From: Acidobacteriota bacterium | Lineage (GTDB): Bacteria; Acidobacteriota; Terriglobia; Terriglobales; Acidobacteriaceae | Length of the DNA stretch: 17,599 bases | Direction: 5' to 3' | Assembly: GCA_021802085.1 (NCBI GenBank) | Contig: JAKAAZ010000061.1 | Coordinates: forward strand, 1-17,599 | Shown here: positions 8,549 to 15,750 of the stretch, one piece after another | Layout of the letters: every line of letters starts with the position of its first letter | Position numbering within the stretch: the first letter of the stretch is position 1 | Notes under the pieces: generated by a model | Database searches by the model: none | The model's input: only the letters and a program-made list of their open reading frames with translations | Told to the model about the DNA's origin: nothing | Made by a program: the position numbers and the translations under genes

Positions 8549-10813
8549 GTGCTACGGGCGAGACTGTTGTCGATAGTGCTGTTTCTCGGGGGACTGTGCC
8601 TGGTTTCGTTTGCCCAGCCATCCACCCGCATATATTCCGGCAATGTCGTCGGACCCACGAATCAGCCGGTTGTCGGCGCAACCGTTCAGTTGCAAATCGG
8701 AGCCCATACCCTGCTTCTGGTCACCGGAGCGGCGGGTGAGTTTCACGTTTCCACCGCATTGACCGGGCCGGCCACGCTGGTTTTGAAGGTGCCAGGCTAC
8801 GCGCCGCTGCAGCAGAGTATCTCGCCGAGCCAGCCGCAACCGATCCGGCTTGCACTCGCGACAAATTCTCAGCGTGTCGTAGTCACGGCGGGCCGCACCG
8901 CGCTCGCTTTGAATGAGTCCGCCGATACTGTGCGCGTTGTCTCGCAGCGGGCGCTGCAAGAAAGCGCGACCCTCACGTTTGGCGACCAGTTGCGGCAAGT
9001 GACCGGTCTGCAGTTTTTTCGGCGCTCCAGCACGCTGGTCACAAACCCGACTGCGCAGGGCGTGTCGTTGCGCGGGCTCGGTTCCACCTCGGCCAGTCGC
9101 ACGCTGGTTCTGGCCGACCAGGTTCCCCTGAACGATCCCTTCGGCGGCTGGGTGTATTGGGACCAGGTGCCTTCGCTTGCGATTCAAGATGTCGAAGTTG
9201 TGCGCGGCGGAGCCTCCGATCTCTACGGCAGCAGCGCGATTGGCGGCGTTATCAACGTCATTGAACGGCAGCCGAAACCGACGGCATTTGCCCTGGATGC
9301 CGGATACGGACAGGAAGATACACCGCATATTTCTGTGCTCGGCACGACGGCGCGCGGTCCCTGGGCCGGTCTGGTCGCTGGCGATTGGTTGACCACCGCT
9401 GGCTACATTCTAACGGCTCCCGCGGTGCGCGGTCCCGTCGATATCCCGGCGAACGTTCATTATCAGAATGCGGAAGCGGACCTGCGCCGCACCATTTCGG
9501 AACGGGGAGCAGCGTATCTGCGAGGAAACCTGCTGAACGAAGCCCGTGGCAACGGCGTTGCGCTCCAGACCAACGGCACGCGCCTGTGGCGTTACACCGG
9601 CGGATTGGATTGGACCACGGAGAATGCCGGCGCATTTCGAGCGATCCTGTTTGGCAGCCAGGAACATTACCGGCAAACATTTTCCGCGATCAATGCCAGT
9701 CGTACCAGCGAGTTCCTCACCCGAGTGCAGCATGTCCCAATTCAACAGATGGGCGGATCGATCCAGTGGACCAAGGCACTGCGTCCATGGCTGATGCTGG
9801 TGGCGGGCAGCGATGTAAATGACATTCGCGCGACGGATGATGAAGTTCCCATTCACAACGGGCAACCGAATGGAGTCTCGGACACCACGGCGCGGCAGCG
9901 AGATATCGGGGAGTATCTGGAAGGCCTGTTGCAGTCGAAGAATTGGACCGTGGCCGCGTCCGTGCGGGGCGATGACTTCCTCAATTTGGATGCAGCCCAA
10001 ACCGTGCAGACAGGGAACGGCCCCATCACCCACACTTCCATCCCCAACCGAAGTGAGGCGCTGGCGAATCCCAGGCTCGGGATCGTTCGGCGGCTGGACT
10101 CCAATGTCGCTCTTACGGGGTCTGTCTATCGCGCCTTTCGTTCACCCACGCTGAATGAACTGTATCGGCAATTTCAGGTTGGTCAGGAGATCACCCTGGC
10201 AAATCCGAATCTCCAATCGGAGCGCGCAACCGGATGGGAAACCGGGTCTGAATTTGCATGGCCAGCGAGGAACACCGTCGTTCGCGCCAGCTATTTTTGG
10301 ACAGAAGTGAATCGCCCCGTCACTTCGTTGACGTTAAGCATCACGCCGACAAAAGTTCTCAACCAACGGGAGAACCTGGGGCAAATTCGCAGCCGCGGTG
10401 TCTCGCTCGACTACGAATCGCAGCCATTTTCCTGGCTTTCCGTTACGGGCGGCTATCAATACGCGAACGCGACAGTGACGCAGTTTGCCCAGGACCCATC
10501 TCTGATAGGAAAGTGGATTCCGCAAGTGGCGCACAACATGGCCACCGCGCAGGTCAGTGCCATGAAACCGAAATTTGGAGTTGTAAAGCTGCTGGGAACG
10601 CTGAGCGGTCGTCAATACGACGACGACGGGAATGTCTTTCTGCTCCATGGATACTTTCAGTTGGATGGATACGTCGCCCACACGTTCCATTCTCATGTCG
10701 AGCTGTATGGTGCAGTGAGCAACATTTTCAATCGCGAGATCGAAGTGGGGAAAACGCCCCTCTTGACCCTCGGCACGCCGCGCATGGCAAGTTTCGGTGT
10801 CCGCCTGCATTGA
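8549..10813 (+). CDS. TonB-dependent outer-membrane receptor with N-terminal carboxypeptidase-regulatory-like domain
   Basis: This energised outer-membrane receptor imports a scarce ligand through a plugged 22-strand barrel. The N-terminus LRARLLSIVLFLGGLCLVSFA is a signal peptide, probably cut after SFA. An Ig-like carboxypeptidase-regulatory domain follows (about residues 25-105, NQPVVGATVQLQ to VLKVPGYAPL). Then comes the plug: FGDQLRQVTGLQ, GVSLRGLGSTSASRTLVLAD, and VEVVRGGASDLYGSSAIGGV with INV just after. The barrel includes YRAFRSPTLNELYRQF and ends NIFNREIEVGKTPLLTLGTPR before a final SFGVRLH. The last residue is His, not the usual aromatic. Start choice is GTG 8549 (754 aa); TTG 8531 adds six residues. 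The plug and barrel resemble the BtuB/siderophore group, but the ligand cannot be read from the sequence. It is divergent from the yhhQ-like transporter. Confidence 0.93.
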   Translation: MLRARLLSIVLFLGGLCLVSFAQPSTRIYSGNVVGPTNQPVVGATVQLQIGAHTLLLVTGAAGEFHVSTALTGPATLVLKVPGYAPLQQSISPSQPQPIRLALATNSQRVVVTAGRTALALNESADTVRVVSQRALQESATLTFGDQLRQVTGLQFFRRSSTLVTNPTAQGVSLRGLGSTSASRTLVLADQVPLNDPFGGWVYWDQVPSLAIQDVEVVRGGASDLYGSSAIGGVINVIERQPKPTAFALDAGYGQEDTPHISVLGTTARGPWAGLVAGDWLTTAGYILTAPAVRGPVDIPANVHYQNAEADLRRTISERGAAYLRGNLLNEARGNGVALQTNGTRLWRYTGGLDWTTENAGAFRAILFGSQEHYRQTFSAINASRTSEFLTRVQHVPIQQMGGSIQWTKALRPWLMLVAGSDVNDIRATDDEVPIHNGQPNGVSDTTARQRDIGEYLEGLLQSKNWTVAASVRGDDFLNLDAAQTVQTGNGPITHTSIPNRSEALANPRLGIVRRLDSNVALTGSVYRAFRSPTLNELYRQFQVGQEITLANPNLQSERATGWETGSEFAWPARNTVVRASYFWTEVNRPVTSLTLSITPTKVLNQRENLGQIRSRGVSLDYESQPFSWLSVTGGYQYANATVTQFAQDPSLIGKWIPQVAHNMATAQVSAMKPKFGVVKLLGTLSGRQYDDDGNVFLLHGYFQLDGYVAHTFHSHVELYGAVSNIFNREIEVGKTPLLTLGTPRMASFGVRLH

Positions 10814-10875
10814 TGAATTCCAATCCGCGGTTTCGATAGGATTCCTGAAAAAACATCCTACTCATAATGCTGGAT

Positions 10876-10902
10876 GCCCTCAACGACCGGGTCGTAGAGG
10901 GC
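10876..10902 (+). terminator. Inverted repeat after the TonB receptor gene, no T-tract
   Basis: GCCCTC-A-ACGAC, loop CGG, GTCGT-A-GAGGGC forms a strong GC-rich hairpin with one A/A mismatch, 63 bp after the receptor stop. There is no run of T after it, so a classical intrinsic terminator is doubtful. It could instead be a processing or RNA-stability element. It lies within an unsupported 60-aa frame (10867-11049). Confidence 0.35.
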
Positions 10903-11047
10903 GCGGGCGTTGTCGCTGGGCCATTGACCGGCAGATCCTATGGCCTCCGCCCGGCTCCGCGTGGATTTCACTGGGAGCTCATTCCATCAGCCGCGACCGG
11001 GGCGCATCGACGCGACTTTTCGTGGTCAGGAGCGTATTTTTATATGT

Positions 11048-11051
11048 AGGA
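11048..11051 (+). promoter_or_regulatory. Ribosome binding site deciding the TTG start of the pseudopilin
   Basis: AGGA lies 8 nt before TTG 11060. It is the only in-frame start candidate that gives a short prepilin leader ending directly before the hydrophobic helix. Confidence 0.6.
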
Positions 11052-11059
11052 CACACTTC

Positions 11060-12292
11060 TTGACTACGCAGAAACAAAACGCTGGTGCGATCCCATTGAA
11101 CTACACCGGGGAGCAGGGATACCTGCTGCTGGGACTTCTTTTTCTGTTCGCGCTGGTTCTCGTCGGACTGGCGATTGCCGCGCCGAAAATCGCCATGCAG
11201 ATCCAACGAGAAAAAGAGATGGAAACCGTCCACCGCGGCGAGCAGTACAAGCGCGCCATCCAGCTCTATTACCGGAAATTCGGGGCATACCCCAGCACCA
11301 TCGATCAGATGAAGGAGACCAGTCAGATCCGCTTCCTCCGGCAGGAATATGTCGATCCCATGACCGGCAAGAAGGACTGGAAGCTGCTGCATCTGGGCGA
11401 GATCCAGATGGTGGCACTGGGTTTTTTTGGCCAGCCGGCGCAAACTGCGGGAGTCACGCCGGCGGCGGGAATGCCGGGTGCCAGCGGAATGCCGGGTGCC
11501 AGCGGAATGCCTGGCGCCAGCGGAATGCCGGGTGCTAGCGGAATGGCCGCCATGGGCGGTATGCCTGGAGCTGCCGGCACGACGTTGAATAGCTCGCCGG
11601 ATATTGGCGGCAACTCGCTCGACGGCACATCCGACGCAGGCGCAACCTCCGATCCAACGAATTCCAATCCGGGCATGAATGGCAGCGCCTTGGGTGCGAA
11701 CCCGCAGAGTCAGCAGAGTGCGACCGACCTTGGCTCCGACAGCGGAGGGCCTGCATCCTCCGGCCTATCGATAGGTTCGCCAATGGGTTCATCGATGGGC
11801 GCATCGCCCAACGGCCTGCAGAGTGGCGGCCCGATGGGGATGGGCGCTGGCGGTGGCACCGGGCAGGGGAGTTCCGCCACGCCCGCCGCAGGCGGAATGT
11901 TTGGCGGCTCCACTGGCGCCGCAGCGGGAACGGCTGGCGGCGCGCTCGGCAGTACCGCGATGGGCGCTCCAATCGTCGGGGTCACCGTGCCGTTGAAAAA
12001 GAACTCCATGATCTCCTATCGCAAGAAGAAGATCTACAACCAGTGGCAATTTGTCTACAATCCGCAGGAAGAGATCACGGCTGCGACTGGGCAGTCCGGT
12101 TCGACGCCCGGCGGAGGCATTGGCACGCCGGCCGGAGCATCTTCTCCGGGAACAACTCCAGGCATGGGCGGAACGACAAGCTCAGGCCTGGGGGCTACAC
12201 CTGGAGGCATCGGGAGTTCTCCGACGGGCTTCGGGGGCGGCATGGGATCGCCTTCGACCCAATCCAGTCCCGGCGGCAGTTCACCCTTCTAA
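11060..12292 (+). CDS. GspG-like pseudopilin / type II secretion-type protein with Gly-rich repeat insert
   Basis: The protein has 410 residues from TTG 11060. A 20-residue leader ends in GEQG and is followed by a hydrophobic helix YLLLGLLFLFALVLVGLAIA (residues 21-40), the layout of a prepilin-peptidase substrate. Next comes a pseudopilin-like segment, EQYKRAIQLYYRKFGAYPST, continuing to about residue 130 with RQEYVDPMTGKKDWKLL. This resembles GspG-type major pseudopilins. Residues about 137-300 are low complexity (Gly, Ser, Ala, Met, Pro), opening with four GMPGAS units. A conserved-looking block, PIVGVTVPLKKNSMISYRKK through NQWQFVYNP, lies at about 304-340. A Gly/Ser/Thr/Pro tail ends the protein. 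The canonical Glu at mature position 5 is replaced by Gly. Likely role: an inner-membrane/periplasmic pseudopilus component. No other secretion genes adjoin it. Confidence 0.8.
   Translation: MTTQKQNAGAIPLNYTGEQGYLLLGLLFLFALVLVGLAIAAPKIAMQIQREKEMETVHRGEQYKRAIQLYYRKFGAYPSTIDQMKETSQIRFLRQEYVDPMTGKKDWKLLHLGEIQMVALGFFGQPAQTAGVTPAAGMPGASGMPGASGMPGASGMPGASGMAAMGGMPGAAGTTLNSSPDIGGNSLDGTSDAGATSDPTNSNPGMNGSALGANPQSQQSATDLGSDSGGPASSGLSIGSPMGSSMGASPNGLQSGGPMGMGAGGGTGQGSSATPAAGGMFGGSTGAAAGTAGGALGSTAMGAPIVGVTVPLKKNSMISYRKKKIYNQWQFVYNPQEEITAATGQSGSTPGGGIGTPAGASSPGTTPGMGGTTSSGLGATPGGIGSSPTGFGGGMGSPSTQSSPGGSSPF
11468..11539 (+). repeat. Four tandem 18-bp repeats encoding GMPGAS
   Basis: Four in-frame copies of an 18-bp unit close to GGAATGCCGGGTGCCAGC run head to tail at 11468, 11486, 11504 and 11522, followed by a partial GGAATG. 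Only synonymous differences separate the copies (for example CCT for CCG and GCT for GCC). The tract is prone to slippage and may vary in copy number between strains. Confidence 0.95.
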
Positions 12293-12308
12293 CGCAGGCC
12301 GGTCTCCC

Positions 12309-12361
12309 TTAAAAAACATACAACCCTCGCATTGTGGACGCGAGGGTTGTATGTTTTTTAA
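12309..12361. terminator. Bidirectional intrinsic terminator (perfect 22-bp stem)
   Basis: Arms at 12309-12330 and 12340-12361 are perfect reverse complements over 22 bp, enclosing a 9-nt loop (ATTGTGGAC). The GC core is CCCTCGC/GCGAGGG. The outer part of each arm is an A6 or T6 tract, so a transcript in either direction has a GC stem followed by U residues. It starts 16 bp after the pseudopilin stop and ends 33 bp after the erpA-like stop, fitting a shared terminator for convergent genes. Confidence 0.93.
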
Positions 12362-12377
12362 GAAGCGATTCCAGGAC

Positions 12378-12407
12378 AATTATGCGCTGAAGAATTATGC
12401 GCTGAAG
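12378..12407. repeat. 15-bp tandem duplication across the erpA-like stop codon
   Basis: AATTATGCGCTGAAG occurs twice head to tail (12378-12392 and 12393-12407). On the minus strand each copy encodes Phe-Ser-Ala-stop in the same frame, so the gene end, including its stop codon, is duplicated. Confidence 0.95.
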
Positions 12408-12766
12408 GAGGAGCCGCAGCCGCACGTGCTTTTGACGTTGGGATTCTCGAACTTGAATCCGGCAGCTTCCAGCGTTTCGACATAATCCACCACGCATCCG
12501 CTCAGATACATCAGCGAAGTGGAATCCACAAAAACCTTCAGGTCGTCGAAATTCAATACCTTGTCCATCATTCCCGACTGGTTTTCGAACGACATGGAAT
12601 ATTGAAAGCCGGAGCAGCCGCCGCCCACCACGCCAAGGCGCAGACCTGCGGGAACTGGATCCTGGGTCGCCATGATTTCGCGCACTTTCTTGATTGCCTC
12701 GGGTGTCAGCGTTACCGGGGGAGCTTTTACGGGTTCGGTTGTTGGATTCGTCGTCATCGTTGCCAT
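12395..12766 (-). CDS. erpA: Iron-sulfur cluster insertion protein, ErpA/IscA (HesB) family
   Basis: This small cytoplasmic A-type carrier passes Fe-S clusters to apo-proteins. It has 123 residues, of which about the first 18 are a Thr/Pro-rich extension. The core starts at VTLTPEAIKKVREIM and contains the three invariant cysteines of the family: one in GVVGGGCSGFQY and two in the C-terminal CGCGSSF. FEDD-type acidic residues typical of the fold appear as NFDDLKVFVD. The start is ATG 12766, with AGGA about 11 nt upstream; a second ATG three codons in is possible. A likely sigma-70 promoter lies 35-65 bp upstream. It is convergent with the pseudopilin and shares its terminator. ErpA is favoured over IscA because no iscS or iscU neighbours are present, but the distinction is not certain. 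Confidence 0.93.
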   Translation of the reverse strand: MATMTTNPTTEPVKAPPVTLTPEAIKKVREIMATQDPVPAGLRLGVVGGGCSGFQYSMSFENQSGMMDKVLNFDDLKVFVDSTSLMYLSGCVVDYVETLEAAGFKFENPNVKSTCGCGSSFSA

Positions 12767-12801
12767 GATGGATAGTCCTCGCGTTTCTTCTATCTGTACG
12801 T

Positions 12802-12830
12802 ATGATACTGGGAAATCCTCGGCAAAACAA
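12802..12830 (-). promoter_or_regulatory. Predicted sigma-70 promoter of the erpA-like gene
   Basis: On the minus strand TTGTTT (12830-12825) and TATCAT (12807-12802) are separated by exactly 17 bp, a 3/6 and 5/6 match to consensus. Transcription would begin about 30 nt before the start codon. No IscR-type operator is obvious. Confidence 0.45.
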
Positions 12831-13060
12831 CCGGAAAGGGCCGCTCGATATCGATCAAAGGTACTCCCTTGTGCCGGTCAAAGACAGGCCCGCTCCAGAA
12901 AAAAATACTCTCGCGATGCAAAAACCCTCTATCGCAAGTGTCAGGTTTGGGAGTAGGATACAGGCCAAAGTGGTGATTGTGTCGGCGAGGGATTGAATTT
13001 TCTCCTTCTTCCGCCGCGCCATCGCAGTCACGAAAGCTATGCCGATCGCGAGGTGATCCT
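12831..13060. other. Intergenic region between the erpA-like gene and the small membrane protein
   Basis: Apart from the erpA-like promoter at its left border and the ribosome site AGGTG at 13051-13055, I see no gene, RNA or strong hairpin here. A short palindrome built on CGATATCG lies near 12847. The plus-strand promoter for the 13061 gene must be in this stretch but could not be pinned down. Confidence 0.3.
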
Positions 13061-13330
13061 ATGAGCTACGTGTTGATAATCTGGACCGTCTGGATAGCAT
13101 TGGGCGTGATCCTCCTGGGCCTCATTATTTATCGCAGCACCATCACCCGAAATGAAGAGGACCAGATCTTTCTGGATGATGGCACCGATATGCAGCATCA
13201 CGAGCAGGAAGAGATTCTGCGTAGAGTCAAGCCGGTGGAAAGAATGATCCGTATTTTCGGCGGCGCGGAGGGTCTGGCGACACTGGGCCTTCTGGCGTTC
13301 TACGTGACGGATGCGCTGCGTCAGTTTTGA
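13061..13330 (+). CDS. Small two-helix membrane protein, unknown function
   Basis: The protein has 89 residues and no recognised family. The start ATG 13061 follows AGGTG by 5 nt; an upstream extension of the frame to 12977 has no ribosome site. Residues about 3-24 (YVLIIWTVWIALGVILLGLI) form a strong transmembrane helix. A charged middle follows (NEEDQIFLDDGTDMQHHEQEE, then RRVKPVERMIRIF). A shorter hydrophobic stretch, GLATLGLLAFYVTDAL, ends the protein. The polar loop probably faces the cytoplasm, with the helices as a hairpin. Good ribosome site and codon pattern support a real gene. The neighbours give no functional hint. Confidence 0.7.
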   Translation: MSYVLIIWTVWIALGVILLGLIIYRSTITRNEEDQIFLDDGTDMQHHEQEEILRRVKPVERMIRIFGGAEGLATLGLLAFYVTDALRQF

Positions 13331-13563
13331 CGCTCTCAACAAGCGAAACAGCGCGGGATCGGGCATAGCCGGTCGATAGTAGCCGATGGCGGAACGGCAC
13401 AGGATGTCCCTGCCCGATCCCTACTTGATGGAGAGTTCTCCCCGGTTCCGGACGCGGCGCGGAGCTCCATCGCCAACGTACGCGTGTCTGGACACAGCGG
13501 AGCGCGATATTTTTATCCGTGATACGAACGGCATCTCACGGCGACAGAGTGAGGCAGAACTCG

Positions 13564-13839
13564 ATGGCTTGGATTGAACGCATTTCCTGCGACGTCTGCG
13601 GTAAACAGATGGGTAGAGACGAAAAGTGGTGGATCGCCACGAATGAGTGTGTGCCTTCCGGCGACAGGAGAAGCGGGCAGCCGACTCTAAAATTGATGCC
13701 GTGGGATAATGCGCTGGCCCATAGCGCGGAGAGCAAGCACCTCTGTGGTGCGGGCTGTGCCCACACCTACATGGACCGGTGGATGGCGGGATTTCGCGCC
13801 GGTACCGAAACGTGTGTCGGCGTGCCAGTCAACTCCTGA
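13564..13839 (+). CDS. Small protein with two Cys pairs, probable zinc ribbon, unknown function
   Basis: The protein has 91 residues from ATG 13564, with GAGG 11 nt upstream. A Cys pair near the N-terminus (CDVC, Cys9 and Cys12) and a second, CGAGC (Cys61 and Cys65) followed by His67 in CAHTYMDRW, look like the two halves of a metal-binding ribbon. Between them lie a Trp-rich segment (DEKWWIATNEC) and a polar loop. It is likely cytoplasmic. The frame extends upstream to 13519, but those residues look non-coding. No named domain is recognised; nucleic-acid or protein binding would be a guess. Confidence 0.7.
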   Translation: MAWIERISCDVCGKQMGRDEKWWIATNECVPSGDRRSGQPTLKLMPWDNALAHSAESKHLCGAGCAHTYMDRWMAGFRAGTETCVGVPVNS

Positions 13840-14004
13840 CCCCTTCCGCTGAAGTTACAGCACATGCGGCGACCTGCTTCCATCCGCCCTACTCTTCGGC
13901 GTGTTTGCTTTTCTGGCTGACGCTCAACTGCGGTGCCGGAGCAAGTGAGCTACGATACTGAAGACGACGAATCCCGCCGACACGTTGGGATCATGCGCAT
14001 CGCG

Positions 14005-14010
14005 AGAGGA
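14005..14010 (+). promoter_or_regulatory. Ribosome binding site deciding the TTG start of ubiD
   Basis: AGAGGA lies 8 nt before TTG 14019, which gives the family-typical N-terminus MAYDDLRDWI. No in-frame ATG offers an equivalent N-terminus. Confidence 0.75.
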
Positions 14011-14018
14011 CTGGCAGC

Positions 14019-15680
14019 TTGGCATACGACGACCTGAGGGACTGGATAAAGACGCTTGATAAACTGAAAGAAATCAGATATATCAAGTATGAAGTTGATC
14101 CAATACTTGAGATGGCTGAGATCGCCGATCGCGTCTCCAAATCGGCGCCTCCAGCCTGCGCCGCCGGTGGCCCCGCCCTGATGTTTGAGAATGTCAAAGG
14201 CTATCCCGGCGCCAAAGTCTTGATGAACCAATTCGGCAGCGAGCGCCGCATGTGCCTGGCACTCGGCGTCGATTCGCTCAACGAAGTGGCCGATCGCATC
14301 CGCGAACTGATGAATCTCCGCTCTCCCGAGGGCTTTCTCGACAAGGTCCGGATGCTCCCCATGCTCGCCGAGATGGGAAAATTCTTCCCCAAGCTTGTCT
14401 CCGCGAAAGATGCGCCCTGCAAGCAAGTCATCCTGCGCGAGGGATTCAGCGTCCTCGACTTTCCCATCCTGCAATGCTGGCCCCAGGATGGCGGCCGCTT
14501 CATCACCCTGCCGTGCGTCATCACGCGCGATCCGCGCAGCCCGGCAGGGAAGCGCAACGTCGGCATGTATCGCATGCAGGTCTATGATGGCCAGACCACT
14601 GGCATGCACTGGCAGCGCCAGAAGGTCGCCGCCGAACATTATCGCGAACGCCTGCGCCAGTCCGCCGAGGCCAGTTCTGACGATGCAGCATCCGCCCGCG
14701 TGGCGCGCATGGCGGAAACCGGTGGCGGCGCAATGCTTCCGCCCAACATGACGGAGGGTGCCCCATTCAAGCCGGCTTTTGGCTTGAGTGGGATAGAAGA
14801 ACTGCCAGCCGCCGGAAACGTCACTGTGCGGACAAAATCTTCAGCGGAAATTTTAGGAGTGGCCGTCGCCATCGGCACCGATCCCGCGACCACATTTTCC
14901 GCCATCGTGCCCGCGCCGCCGGAAGTCGAGGAGTTCATCATCGCCGGCTTCCTCCGCCAAAAGCCCGTCGAGCTGGTCCAGTGCGAGACCGTCGATCTCC
15001 AGGTGCCCGCCTCCTCCGAGATTGTCCTCGAAGGCTACGTCCGCATCGACGAGCTGCGCTCCGAGGGTCCCTTCGGCGACCACACCGGCTTCTACACCCT
15101 GCCCGACGACTATCCGGTCTTCCACATCACCTGCATCACCCATCGCCGCGACCCCATCTACGCGACCACCATCGTCGGCAAGCCGCCCATGGAAGATGCC
15201 TGGATGGGCAAGGCCGTCGAGCGCATTTTTCTGCCGCTCATGCAGCTCACCATTCCAGAAATTGTCGACATCAATCTTCCCGTCGAGGCGGTCTTTCACA
15301 ACCTCATGATCGTCTCCATCCGCAAAAGCTATCCCGGCCAGGCGCGCAAAGTCATGAACGCCATCTGGTCGCTCGGCCAGGCCATGTTCACCAAGTGTGT
15401 CCTGGTTGTCGATGAAGATTGCGATGTGCAGGACATGCGCGAAGTCGTCCTGCGCGTCACCAACAACATCGATCCGGAGCGCGACATTCAATTCACCCTC
15501 GGCCCCATCGACTCGCTCGATCACGCCTCGCGCCTGCCCAACTACGGCAGCAAGATGGGCATCGACGCCACCAGAAAATGGGCCGCCGAAGGCTTCACCC
15601 GCCCCTGGCCAGAAATGCTCCGCATGGACCCCACCACAAAATCCAAAGTCGACGCCCTCTGGTCCAAGCTGGGCCTGTAG
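14019..15680 (+). CDS. ubiD: UbiD-family prFMN-dependent decarboxylase with internal insertion
   Basis: This is a cytoplasmic (de)carboxylase of the UbiD family, which uses prenylated FMN made by UbiX to decarboxylate aromatic or unsaturated acids. It has 553 residues against roughly 490-500 for E. coli UbiD. Landmarks are the N-terminal MAYDDLRDWI, GKRNVGMYRMQVYDGQTTGM (cofactor and metal region, about residue 180-200) and the active-site block SEGPFGDHTGFY with Glu349. Further on are the segment MGKAVERIFLPLMQLTIPEI and the tail ATRKWAAEGFTRPWPEML. The extra length lies at about residues 205-275. The start is TTG, chosen by its ribosome site. Roles in quinone synthesis or aromatic acid metabolism are both possible. 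No ubiX or quinone gene adjoins it, so the substrate stays open. Confidence 0.93.
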   Translation: MAYDDLRDWIKTLDKLKEIRYIKYEVDPILEMAEIADRVSKSAPPACAAGGPALMFENVKGYPGAKVLMNQFGSERRMCLALGVDSLNEVADRIRELMNLRSPEGFLDKVRMLPMLAEMGKFFPKLVSAKDAPCKQVILREGFSVLDFPILQCWPQDGGRFITLPCVITRDPRSPAGKRNVGMYRMQVYDGQTTGMHWQRQKVAAEHYRERLRQSAEASSDDAASARVARMAETGGGAMLPPNMTEGAPFKPAFGLSGIEELPAAGNVTVRTKSSAEILGVAVAIGTDPATTFSAIVPAPPEVEEFIIAGFLRQKPVELVQCETVDLQVPASSEIVLEGYVRIDELRSEGPFGDHTGFYTLPDDYPVFHITCITHRRDPIYATTIVGKPPMEDAWMGKAVERIFLPLMQLTIPEIVDINLPVEAVFHNLMIVSIRKSYPGQARKVMNAIWSLGQAMFTKCVLVVDEDCDVQDMREVVLRVTNNIDPERDIQFTLGPIDSLDHASRLPNYGSKMGIDATRKWAAEGFTRPWPEMLRMDPTTKSKVDALWSKLGL

Positions 15681-15750
15681 CAACTTACCTCACTAAAACC
15701 TAAAAGGCTTGAATGGATCACTTTCTATTTGGAGAAACGGGGTAGGTAAT

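Noticed and set aside
13485..13496. Palindrome GTGTCTGGACAC as a possible operator
   Set aside because: Only 5-bp arms at one place; expected by chance in a window of this size.
13386..13577. 63-codon frame before the Cys-pair protein
   Set aside because: No ribosome site, Arg/Ser/Pro-rich shadow-like composition, and overlap with the better-supported 13564 gene.
14853..15683. 276-codon minus-strand frame inside ubiD
   Set aside because: It is a shadow frame rich in Asp/Gly/Val/Ala opposite the well-supported decarboxylase.
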